Shown here: piece after piece, positions 17,551 through 25,180 of the stretch | Position numbering within the stretch: the stretch's first letter is position 1 | Layout of the letters: the number at the start of each line of letters is the position of its first letter | Translations under genes and position numbers: made by a program | Notes under the pieces: generated by a model | The model's input: only the letters and a program-made list of their open reading frames with translations | Database searches by the model: none | Told to the model about the DNA's origin: nothing | Assembly (NCBI RefSeq): GCF_001975985.1 | Contig: NZ_MTQF01000004.1 | Location: 217,838 to 281,837, forward strand | DNA length: 64,000 nt | Reading direction: 5' to 3' | From: [Flexibacter] sp. ATCC 35103 | Lineage (GTDB): Bacteria > Bacteroidota > Bacteroidia > Flavobacteriales > Flavobacteriaceae

Positions 17551-19359
17551 ATGATAAAAAAAAGCAATCAGGAAACTGCAGATAAAATTACTTTCAAAAA
17601 TTTACGCCGTTGGTATTTTTTTGCACTTTGGACAATTGCTGTAACTGTCATCTTAAGTCAGATATTGGTTCAATACAATTTGAAACAGCAATTAAGCGAT
17701 TCTAAAATCATTAATATTTCCGGTAAACAAAGAATGTTAAGCCAAAAAATTGTCAAAGAAGTTTTGATCTTAAATTATGTTTCAGATACTGTTTCACAAA
17801 AACAGATTTCACATTTAAAGAACGTTTTGGAACTTTGGAGAACAACTCAGAATGCTCTTGAAAATGGCAGCGACAGTTTAGCTTTTCCAAAAGAAAAAAG
17901 CGAAACCCTAAAGACGCTATATACAGAAATAAATCCGATTTTTAACAATATCAGCCAGGCAACTGATTCGTTTCTTTTAAATTTAAAACAAAAAAGCAGC
18001 TTACCCGAAAATCAAAAGTTAGTTCAGACTATCCTGAAAAACGAAGGAACTTTTCTTTTGAAAATGAATCAGATTGTAAGCCAATACGATCTTGAAGCGC
18101 ATGAAAAAGTTACGGAACAACGCAAAATAGAATATTGGATTTTTGCATTTACGCTTTTCGTTTTGCTAATGGAATTTTTCTTTATTTTTAAACCTACCAA
18201 TAAAAAAATTGAAAAACTGATTGCTAAGCTTTTATCTTCTGAAAAGAAAGCTTTAAAGCTCGCTTATGACACTGAAATTATTAGTGAAATCAAAGAAAAT
18301 TCAGTTAAGGAATTAAAATCCCTAAATTATGCCATGGAAAATACGCTACTTTATTGCCGTATTGCCCCTGATGGTTCCATTATTCATATTGGAGAAAAAT
18401 TTGCAAAACTGATCAATTATACCCGATTTTCTTCGAACAAAAAATTCTCTGAAGTTCTAACAACAGATGAAAAGGAACAACTGAATATTGACCGAATTAT
18501 CTTTGAAAAACACAGAAGTGGCTGGCAGGGCGAAATAAAAATCACCAATAAAGAAGCGCAGACTTTTTGGCTCGACTTATCCATGGTTCCGGTAACAATT
18601 AAAAAAGAAGAATCGGAACTTTTAATTATTTGTTTCAATATTACGGAGCGTAAAAAAGCACAGCGTGAAGTCGAACGACTAAATATCGAAAACAGCACCG
18701 AAAAAATCAATCAGCAAAAAGTTATTTCAAGCAAAATTGTTGAAAATCAGGAAAACGAGCAAAACCGAATCGCCAAAGAAATTCACGATGGAATTGGACA
18801 AATGCTTACCGGTTTAAAGTTTAGTTTAGAAAGTATTAATCTGGAAGACAAAGAGAAATCTGCCCAGAAAATTGAATATCTCAAAAAGTTATCCCTTGAT
18901 ATTATCAAAGGCGTTCGTACGGCAACTTTCAATCTTATGCCTCCGGAATTGAGTGATCACGGTATCGTTTCATCTCTGGCAAAACTCACGCTGGAACTTT
19001 CAAAATTAACGGGAAAAGAAATTCTGTTTTACAATAAAACCGATTTTAATCAGCGTTTAGATTCTTTGATCGAAATTAATATTTACCGACTTACTCAGGA
19101 AGCGATCAACAATGCCATCAAATATGCCGAGTCATCTCATATTATTGTGCAACTTTCGCACAGTAATACTTTGTTAAGTATTATTGTAGATGACAACGGA
19201 AAAGGCTTTGATATTAATGCTGTAGACAAAAAGCGTAACAGCGAATCCGGAATGGGATTATTGTTCATGAAAGAGCGAATTCAATACATAAACGGTCGCG
19301 TATTCATTAATTCTATTCCCGGAGAAGGAACGAGAATTACTTTTAATATTCCTATTTGA
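17551..19359 (+). CDS. NarX-like sensor histidine kinase (PilJ-type sensor, PAS, HisKA_3)
   Basis: A 602-residue membrane kinase. Two membrane segments (about 23-43 and 192-212) bracket a periplasmic helical domain that starts with NISGKQRMLSQKI. This resembles the P-box of NarX/NarQ and PilJ-type nitrate sensors, where the Arg contacts nitrate. A PAS domain follows (about 265-375), then the H-box KEIHDGIGQMLTGLKFSLE with phospho-acceptor His412, and an HATPase_c domain (QEAINNAIKYA, DDNGKGFD, GMGLLFMKERI). The likely partner is the NarL-type regulator at 19818. Nitrate or nitrite as ligand is inferred from the motif and the neighbours. Confidence 0.88.
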   Translation: MIKKSNQETADKITFKNLRRWYFFALWTIAVTVILSQILVQYNLKQQLSDSKIINISGKQRMLSQKIVKEVLILNYVSDTVSQKQISHLKNVLELWRTTQNALENGSDSLAFPKEKSETLKTLYTEINPIFNNISQATDSFLLNLKQKSSLPENQKLVQTILKNEGTFLLKMNQIVSQYDLEAHEKVTEQRKIEYWIFAFTLFVLLMEFFFIFKPTNKKIEKLIAKLLSSEKKALKLAYDTEIISEIKENSVKELKSLNYAMENTLLYCRIAPDGSIIHIGEKFAKLINYTRFSSNKKFSEVLTTDEKEQLNIDRIIFEKHRSGWQGEIKITNKEAQTFWLDLSMVPVTIKKEESELLIICFNITERKKAQREVERLNIENSTEKINQQKVISSKIVENQENEQNRIAKEIHDGIGQMLTGLKFSLESINLEDKEKSAQKIEYLKKLSLDIIKGVRTATFNLMPPELSDHGIVSSLAKLTLELSKLTGKEILFYNKTDFNQRLDSLIEINIYRLTQEAINNAIKYAESSHIIVQLSHSNTLLSIIVDDNGKGFDINAVDKKRNSESGMGLLFMKERIQYINGRVFINSIPGEGTRITFNIPI

Positions 19360-19470
19360 GAATTAGATAATTAGATAATGTGTCAATTAGAAAGTTAGAT
19401 AATTACTTAAAATAACTTATAAGTACCATCAAATTATTTCATTTTCAAATGACTAATTATCTCATTTATT

Positions 19471-19590
19471 TGGGCGAGACACCATCCGGATAAAAGGGCA
19501 AATTTACTTTGTCTTTATTCACCCTCTTATCCGGATGCTGTCGGGCTATCCGCGCTACTTCGGTAGCTTGCTTCTATCCCTCTCGCGGTC
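19471..19590. repeat. Dispersed palindromic element (GTCGGGCTATCC...CTATCCCTC)
   Basis: Within the 458-base gap between kinase and regulator. Outer words GGGCGAGAC and TCTCGCGGTC flank an inner inverted repeat ATCCGGATAA/TTATCCGGAT and the string GTCGGGCTATCCGCGCTAC. A degenerate relative is at 7651-7748. The sequence to the right (19591-19817) is AT-rich and contains the regulator promoter. Confidence 0.65.
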
Positions 19591-19817
19591 AAATGGTTTC
19601 AAAAGATCCTGTTATTTAGTATTCCTTTTTTACAATTTTAAACCCTGACAAAGTTCATTGCAATTATTATTATTTTTTAATGATATTTTAATGTTCTCTT
19701 TAATATTAGAATTTGGAATTTCATAAAATTGGAATTTACTTTTCAAAAATTACGTATATTAGCATCTTCTTTATAGATGAATATACGTAAATACCCAAAA
19801 TAAAATTTAAGTAAATT

Positions 19818-20477
19818 ATGAGTAATATCATTCGTGTGGTACTGGCAGATGATCATGTTTTTGTAAGAGATGGAATTAAATCATTACTTGAAAACGAAGC
19901 AAATATCGAGGTTGTGGGCGAAGCTATTGATGGTGCCGATGCTTTTGAAGTGGTTGCAGAAAGCAAACCGGATTTACTTATAGTAGATATTCGTATGCCC
20001 AACTTAACGGGCATTGAGGTAGTAGAAAAACTTAGAAACGAAAATAATAACGTAAAGATCATCATGCTTTCTATGCACGAATCTGAAGAATACGTATTAA
20101 AGTCTATAAAAGCAGGAGCCGATGGATATTTATTAAAAGGTTCAAGCAAAGAAGAATTCCTAAAAGCACTGCATACCGTTGCTGCCGGAGGAAAATATTT
20201 TAGCGGCGATATTTCATCAATATTAATTAGTCAATTGACAAACGCTTCAGCATCATTAGAACCGAAACAAAATTTAGGTGAAGAAATGATGATTACTAAA
20301 AGAGAAAAAGAAATCCTAGCACTTTTATTATCCGGAAAAGGGAACAAAGAAATCGCTGAAGCCCTTGATATCAGTAAACGTACTGCCGAAGTACATCGTT
20401 TTAACCTGATGAAGAAATTAAAAGTAAAAAATTTAATGGAACTCTCGAATAAAGCGACTGAATACTCTTTATTATAA
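19818..20477 (+). CDS. NarL/FixJ family response regulator
   Basis: A 219-residue regulator. The receiver domain has the acidic pocket DD11-12, phospho-acceptor Asp57 (LLIVDIRMP) and Lys near residue 107 (KAGADGYLLKGSS). The C-terminal LuxR-type helix-turn-helix (about 155-210) includes TKREKEILALLLSGKGNKEI and KRTAEVHRFNLMKKL. It most likely pairs with the kinase encoded upstream. Its own upstream region contains TACGTATATTAG (19751-19762) and ATATACGTAAATAC, and the gene downstream has a TACGTA palindrome, so autoregulation and control of narK are plausible (inference). Confidence 0.92.
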   Translation: MSNIIRVVLADDHVFVRDGIKSLLENEANIEVVGEAIDGADAFEVVAESKPDLLIVDIRMPNLTGIEVVEKLRNENNNVKIIMLSMHESEEYVLKSIKAGADGYLLKGSSKEEFLKALHTVAAGGKYFSGDISSILISQLTNASASLEPKQNLGEEMMITKREKEILALLLSGKGNKEIAEALDISKRTAEVHRFNLMKKLKVKNLMELSNKATEYSLL

Positions 20478-20554
20478 ATTACGTATAAATACGTAATTAT
20501 TTTTCAAAAACTGCGTTTTAGCAGTTTTAAACTAGGTTATAGTACTTATTTTTA
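20478..20554 (+). promoter_or_regulatory. narK upstream region with ATTACGTAT/ATACGTAAT palindrome
   Basis: An 18-bp perfect palindrome of ATTACGTAT and ATACGTAAT separated by AA lies at 20478-20497, directly after the regulator stop. Further on, TACTTATTTTTA (20543-20554) resembles the TACTT-plus-(-7 box) arrangement of nirB, nasA and moeA. These are likely operator and promoter of the narK gene. Confidence 0.5.
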
Positions 20555-20572
20555 TCAAAAATTATAAGTGCT

Positions 20573-22051
20573 ATGAAAACTTCAAACTCATTATCTCAAT
20601 CTCACAAAATTTTAATTTTGAACACACTGGCTTTTACAGTGTGTTTTGCCTGCTGGACACTAAATGGTGTTTTAGTTACTTTTTTAGTCGATAACGGAAT
20701 TTTTCATTGGAGTGTTCTTCAGGTTGGATGGCTTCTGGGGATTCCAATATTAACAGGTTCTGTTATGCGTTTACCAATTGGAATTTTAACAGATAAATTT
20801 GGCGGAAAATATGTTTTTTCACTTTTACTTCTCCTCTGCTCCATTCCGTTATTCCTTCTTCCTTATGCAGACAGTTTTTTTATGTTTGCCTTATTGAGTT
20901 TCTTTTTTGGAATGGTAGGAACGAGTTTTGCTGTCGGGATTGGTTATACTTCAATCTGGTATCCAAAAGAATGGCAGGGACGCGCCTTAGGAATCTTTGG
21001 CATGGGAAATGCCGGAGCCGCAATAACTACTTTCCTTGCGCCTTCATTATTAAATCATTTCTCTATTGATGATCCACAAAATGGCTGGAAAATGCTTCCT
21101 GTTATTTACGCCATTTCTTTGCTGGTGATAGGCATTACATTTTTGATTTTTGCGAAAAACAAAAAAATAGAAAATAACAAAAAAAACGTTTCTCAAATGC
21201 TTAGTTCTTTAAAATCAGCCAGAGTCTGGCGTTTTGGAGCGTATTATTTTTTAGTTTTTGGATGTTTTGTTGCCTATTCGCAATGGCTTTTACCCAATTT
21301 CATGAACGTCTATCAAACCAGTTTGGTAATGGGCGGATTATTTGCAACATTATTCAGTTTGCCCTCTGGTGTAATTCGGGCTTTTGGAGGATATTTGTCG
21401 GATAAATTTGGAGCCCGAAAAGTAATGTATTGGGTTTTGAGTTCATCTGTGATTTTAAGCGCCTTATTAATGATTCCAAAAATGGAAATTACGACTACAG
21501 GTCCGGGAGTTTTAGCCACCAAAAAAGGAACTGTAACTGCCATATCAAACAATACCATTAAAATTGGAAAAACAGATTTTGCAGTTGCTCCAAAAAAGCA
21601 AGAGCTAAACGAAAGCAGCATTTTTCCAACAAGCACATCCTGGCAGCAAGTTGTTGTAGAACAAAATCAGAAAGTGAAGAAAAAAGAACTTCTTGCAAAA
21701 GGAATTACAGTAATTAAATTTGATGCCAATATGTGGGTTTTTCTCGTTTTGGTAATCTTAATAGGAATTTCATGGGGAATTGGAAAAGCCGCTGTTTACA
21801 AACATATTCCGGAATATTTTCCTACTGAGGTTGGAGTCGTTGGCGGAATGGTTGGCATGATTGGTGGACTGGGAGGTTTTTTTGGTCCAATAATTTTTGG
21901 ATATTTACTGACTGTAACCGGAATTTGGTCCAGTTCATGGATTTTTATATTGGTGTTTTCAGCTATATGCCTGATTTGGATGCATTATACCATTACCAAA
22001 ATCATGAACGAAAAACAGCCAGTTTTGTCAAAACTAATTGATAAACAATAG
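20573..22051 (+). CDS. narK: NarK family nitrate/nitrite transporter with soluble insert
   Basis: A 492-residue major facilitator protein with about 12 membrane segments. The nitrate signature is seen in FFGMVGTSFAVGIGYTSIWYPKEWQGRALGIFGMGNAGAA (split here over residues 117-155), and a second in GVVGGMVGMIGGLGGFFGP. Residues about 303-380 form a soluble insert between membrane segments, with GTVTAISNNTIKIG and VVVEQNQKVKKKELL, reminiscent of a half-barrel biotinyl/lipoyl fold. The paralog at 46573-48048 has the same insert. It probably imports nitrate for the cytoplasmic NasA and NirBD. Confidence 0.9.
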   Translation: MKTSNSLSQSHKILILNTLAFTVCFACWTLNGVLVTFLVDNGIFHWSVLQVGWLLGIPILTGSVMRLPIGILTDKFGGKYVFSLLLLLCSIPLFLLPYADSFFMFALLSFFFGMVGTSFAVGIGYTSIWYPKEWQGRALGIFGMGNAGAAITTFLAPSLLNHFSIDDPQNGWKMLPVIYAISLLVIGITFLIFAKNKKIENNKKNVSQMLSSLKSARVWRFGAYYFLVFGCFVAYSQWLLPNFMNVYQTSLVMGGLFATLFSLPSGVIRAFGGYLSDKFGARKVMYWVLSSSVILSALLMIPKMEITTTGPGVLATKKGTVTAISNNTIKIGKTDFAVAPKKQELNESSIFPTSTSWQQVVVEQNQKVKKKELLAKGITVIKFDANMWVFLVLVILIGISWGIGKAAVYKHIPEYFPTEVGVVGGMVGMIGGLGGFFGPIIFGYLLTVTGIWSSSWIFILVFSAICLIWMHYTITKIMNEKQPVLSKLIDKQ

Positions 22052-22149
22052 TTTAAATATTAAATTTTGAATAAAAAAAATAAATATGACTTTTATCACA
22101 TAACATGAAGTATTTTTCTTATAATTTTACCCATATTTAAAAACCAATT

Positions 22150-23412
22150 ATGAAAAAACTAAAAATAATTCTTTTCCTGTTGTTAGCGGGAACAAGCTTT
22201 GAAATTCAGGCACAAGAATTAGATGCAAATTTACAGATCAGACCTCGTTTTGAATACCGCAACGGATATAAAACACTAATACCGGAAGGTCAGGAAGGAA
22301 CTTCACAAATCTCACAGCGTTCCAGATTAAATTTTAATTATAAACAGGATTTATTAACTGTAAAATTAACTTTTCAAAATACGAGAACCTGGGGAGATGT
22401 TCCCACGACAGCAGCCGCAGATAAAAATGGCGTAGCCGTTTTTGAAGCATGGGCACAATACCAATTAACTGAAAAATGGAGCGCAAGAATGGGACGTCAG
22501 GTACTTTCATACGATAATCAACGTATCATGGGCGAAATGGACTGGGGGCAACAAGGTCAAAGCCACGATGCATTATTGGTTTCTTTTCATCCCAAAAACC
22601 ATCAGTTGGATATGGGATTAGCATACAACTCAACTGCCGAAAATACTTTTCAGACTCCATATACTGTTGCTAATTATAAAGCAATGCAATATGCCTGGTA
22701 TCACACTACTTTTGATAAGTTAGGATTAAGTTTATTATTGCTGAATACAGGTTATGAATATGCCAATACAGATGCAGATTTATTAGTAGATTACAAACAA
22801 ACATTTGGAACTTACCTTACTTATAAAACCGGAAAATTAGATACTAACCTGAGCTTCTACGGTCAAACCGGAAAAAGTACAGACAGACAAGTTAGCGCCT
22901 GGGATGCTGCAATAAATGTTGGATACAATGTTACAGATGCCTTTAAAGCTGGTTTAGGATATGAATTTTTATCGGGAAAAGCTACAAACGATGGCAGTAC
23001 AGTAATCAAATCTTTTAATCCAATCTTTGGAACAAATCACGGATTCAACGGTTATATGGATTATTTTTATGTAGGCAATCATTTAAATAGTGTTGGTTTA
23101 CAAGATGCTTTTTTAAAGTTAAATTACAACATTCAAAAATGGCAATTTGCTTTGATTCCTCATGTTTTCTTAGCTGCTGCTGATGTAGTAACACCTTTAA
23201 ATGACAAAATGGATTCTTATCTGGGAACTGAGGTAGATTTGACTTTTGGATATAACTTCAAAAAAGAAATTGTGGTTTCAGGAGGGTATTCTCAAATGTT
23301 TGGTTCAAAAACATTAGAATACTTAAAAGCTCCGGGAGATGCCGGTCATACTAACAATTGGGCATGGTTAATGATTTCTGTAAATCCAAGAATTTTTACC
23401 TGGAAAAAATAG
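22150..23412 (+). CDS. Alginate-export-type outer membrane porin
   Basis: A 420-residue beta-barrel protein with an N-terminal signal peptide (LLLAGTSFEIQAQ) and family features: QIRPRFEYRNGY, SQRSRLNFNYK, ARMGRQVLSYDNQRIMGEMDW. Many alternating aromatic strands end in an F-T-W-K-K tail. The family includes AlgE-like porins, but many members in Bacteroidota have no link to alginate. Its position directly after narK, within a nitrate cluster, suggests a channel for nitrate or nitrite across the outer membrane (inference). A strong terminator follows. Confidence 0.75.
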   Translation: MKKLKIILFLLLAGTSFEIQAQELDANLQIRPRFEYRNGYKTLIPEGQEGTSQISQRSRLNFNYKQDLLTVKLTFQNTRTWGDVPTTAAADKNGVAVFEAWAQYQLTEKWSARMGRQVLSYDNQRIMGEMDWGQQGQSHDALLVSFHPKNHQLDMGLAYNSTAENTFQTPYTVANYKAMQYAWYHTTFDKLGLSLLLLNTGYEYANTDADLLVDYKQTFGTYLTYKTGKLDTNLSFYGQTGKSTDRQVSAWDAAINVGYNVTDAFKAGLGYEFLSGKATNDGSTVIKSFNPIFGTNHGFNGYMDYFYVGNHLNSVGLQDAFLKLNYNIQKWQFALIPHVFLAAADVVTPLNDKMDSYLGTEVDLTFGYNFKKEIVVSGGYSQMFGSKTLEYLKAPGDAGHTNNWAWLMISVNPRIFTWKK

Positions 23413-23439
23413 ATATTATTACATCTGAATATTATAATT

Positions 23440-23475
23440 CACCCTTTTTCTTCTTTAGAAAAAGGGTGTTTTTTA
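23440..23475 (+). terminator. Rho-independent terminator after the porin gene
   Basis: Stem CACCCTTTTTC/GAAAAAGGGTG (23440-23468) followed by TTTTTTT. It separates the narK-porin unit from the methyltransferase gene. Confidence 0.88.
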
Positions 23476-23510
23476 TGTTTATGCTAAAAGTTTTTATGTT
23501 TTAATTTGGG

Positions 23511-23518
23511 TATATTTG
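23511..23518 (+). promoter_or_regulatory. Putative -7 box TATATTTG
   Basis: Exact match to the Bacteroidota TAnnTTTG box, 23 bases before the ATG at 23542. This supports the downstream start codon of the methyltransferase rather than the in-frame codon at 23506, which would lie upstream of the promoter. Confidence 0.5.
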
Positions 23519-23541
23519 ATTTAGAATTTAAAACGTTAATT

Positions 23542-24165
23542 ATGAACAACACCTGGACAGACAGATGGAACGACCGCTATAGCAGCGAAGAATTTGCTTA
23601 TGGCGAAGAACCCAATAAGTACTTAAAAGAACAATTAGAAAAACTAAAAACCGGAAACATCCTTTTCCCTGCTGAAGGCGAAGGCCGTAATGCTGTTTTT
23701 GCAGCCAGACTGGGCTGGAAAGTATCAGCTTTTGATATTAGTGCCGAAGGAAAAAACAAAGCCCTTAAACTTGCAAAAACGAACAATGTCGAAATCGATT
23801 ATCAGGTGGGAGAATTAGAAACTCTTAATTATCAAACAGAACAATTTGATGCAATTGCCTTAATTTATGCACACTTTCCGGCAGATATCAAATCTTCTAT
23901 TCACAAGACATTAGAGACTTATTTACGTAAAGACGGAGTCATTATTTTTGAAGCATTCAGTAAAAAACACCTAGAATATCTGGCTGTAAATGATAAAGTT
24001 GGCGGACCAAAAGATATTGAATCTTTATTTTCTATTGAAGAATTACAATCTGATTTCCCAAATTATGAGATCATTGAGTTAGAAGAAAAAGAAATTGAAT
24101 TAAATGAAGGACTATTCCATAACGGAAAAGGTTCAGTTATTCGATTTGTTGGAAAGAAAAAATAA
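23542..24165 (+). CDS. Class I SAM-dependent methyltransferase (TehB-like)
   Basis: A 207-residue methyltransferase with TehB-like traits: short N-terminus [13 protein letters not shown]...AYGEEPN, motif [21 protein letters not shown] (GEGRNA as in tellurite/thiopurine-type enzymes), acidic motif II FDIS and a [12 protein letters not shown] motif. It may detoxify small electrophiles or metalloids; substrate unknown. The ATG at 23542 fits the -7 box at 23511. It is convergent with the FNR-like regulator. Confidence 0.85.
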   Translation: MNNTWTDRWNDRYSSEEFAYGEEPNKYLKEQLEKLKTGNILFPAEGEGRNAVFAARLGWKVSAFDISAEGKNKALKLAKTNNVEIDYQVGELETLNYQTEQFDAIALIYAHFPADIKSSIHKTLETYLRKDGVIIFEAFSKKHLEYLAVNDKVGGPKDIESLFSIEELQSDFPNYEIIELEEKEIELNEGLFHNGKGSVIRFVGKKK

Positions 24166-24290
24166 ATCTCTTTTCATAACGTTTCGTAGGGACGCATAAA
24201 ACTACTATGCGTCTCTACAAAAAATTTCAAAAGAAACATTTATAGAATATGATTTCGTAAATTTAAAACTGAACACTTTTTTAAGTATTA

Positions 24291-24998
24291 CTACTTAAAA
24301 TATTTATGTTCCATAATTTCAGATCGTAATTCAGGAACAGCCAAAATTCCAATTTTTTTTCCAACGGTTTTAATCAGCATATCTTTTTTAAGATTAGAAA
24401 TTACCCGAATTGCCTGTTCTTCTGTAGTTCCTGCAAAATCAGCAATCTCTTTTCTGGAAAGTTCAATATCAATTAAACCATCTATTTGCCCAAATTTGCG
24501 ATGAATGTAGAGCAATAAATCAACTACACGTTCGCGAACATTCATATGGGCAATCTTACGAATATTGTTTTCGCTTTTGTTCAGTTCATCGGCATAAAAC
24601 AACATTAAAGCATAGGTGAATTCAGGGATATTCTGAAGAATTTCTAGCATCGTTTCATTGCTAAAATTACATAAAACAGTGTCTTCTAAGGCAGAAGCAC
24701 CAATTAAGTATTTTTTACCCGTTCCAAATCCGCGAAAACCTATTGTATCTCCATTCTTTGTTAATCGAACAATTTGTTCTCTTCCATTTATTCCTGTTTT
24801 TATCGTTTTTACTTTCCCGGAACAAATGAAGTAAAGTCCTTTTATAAGTGCACCTTCTTTAATAAAAGAATTCGACTTTTTGCAAATGAAAGTCTGTTTT
24901 CTTAAGATATATTGCTGCATTTTTGGCAAATGTAAATGTCTTTTTATAAAACAATTTTCATTAGAACAGGTATCACAAACAGGATTTTCATCTTTCAT
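24291..24998 (-). CDS. Crp/Fnr family regulator with FNR-type cysteines
   Basis: A 235-residue regulator with an N-terminal cNMP-like sensor barrel and C-terminal winged helix (about 165-225: ELSRKEIADFAGTTEEQAIRVISNLKKDML). Three Cys lie at the N-terminus (C8-x2-C11-x4-C16), and Cys110 in the motif SALEDTVLCNF aligns with Cys122 of E. coli FNR. All four [4Fe-4S] ligands therefore appear present, which suggests oxygen sensing. I chose ATG at 24998 since residues before it are not family-like. It is divergent from nasA, and both promoters share the palindrome at 25074-25111. Recognition helix residues are E-x3-R, not E-x2-S-R as in FNR. Confidence 0.88.
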   Translation of the reverse strand: MKDENPVCDTCSNENCFIKRHLHLPKMQQYILRKQTFICKKSNSFIKEGALIKGLYFICSGKVKTIKTGINGREQIVRLTKNGDTIGFRGFGTGKKYLIGASALEDTVLCNFSNETMLEILQNIPEFTYALMLFYADELNKSENNIRKIAHMNVRERVVDLLLYIHRKFGQIDGLIDIELSRKEIADFAGTTEEQAIRVISNLKKDMLIKTVGKKIGILAVPELRSEIMEHKYFK

Positions 24999-25073
24999 GA
25001 GTTTTAATTTTATTGTTTTACAATTAATTATTTGGTGCTCATTTATTTCTATCAAAAATATAAAAATTAATTC

Positions 25074-25111
25074 CAAAAATAAGTATTAATACGTAAAAAT
25101 ACTTATTTTTG
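25074..25111. promoter_or_regulatory. Divergent promoter of the FNR-like gene and nasA with overlapping palindromes
   Basis: On the plus strand ACGTA-AAAA-TACTT (25091-25104) joins -7 box TATTTTTG (25104-25111) before nasA. On the minus strand ACGTA-TTAA-TACTT (25094 to 25081) joins -7 box TATTTTTG (25081 to 25074) before the FNR-like gene. The two half-elements share the ACGTA portion, so one bound regulator could control both directions. Confidence 0.6.
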
Positions 25112-25180
25112 TTTCAAACTAAATAAGTGGATTATTTAGAATCTAAGCAGATTCATCTACTTTTATCAAAAAGACCTGTA

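Noticed and set aside
24283-24296. AAGTA-TTAC-TACTT palindrome at the end of the FNR-like gene
   Set aside because: It fits the nitrate operator pattern but overlaps a stop codon between convergent genes, with no -7 box beside it. It is more likely chance or part of a weak terminator.
25127-25180. GTG at 25127 as the nasA start
   Set aside because: The 18 extra residues do not match nitrate reductases, while ATG at 25181 puts the first cluster Cys at residue 10 as in the family.
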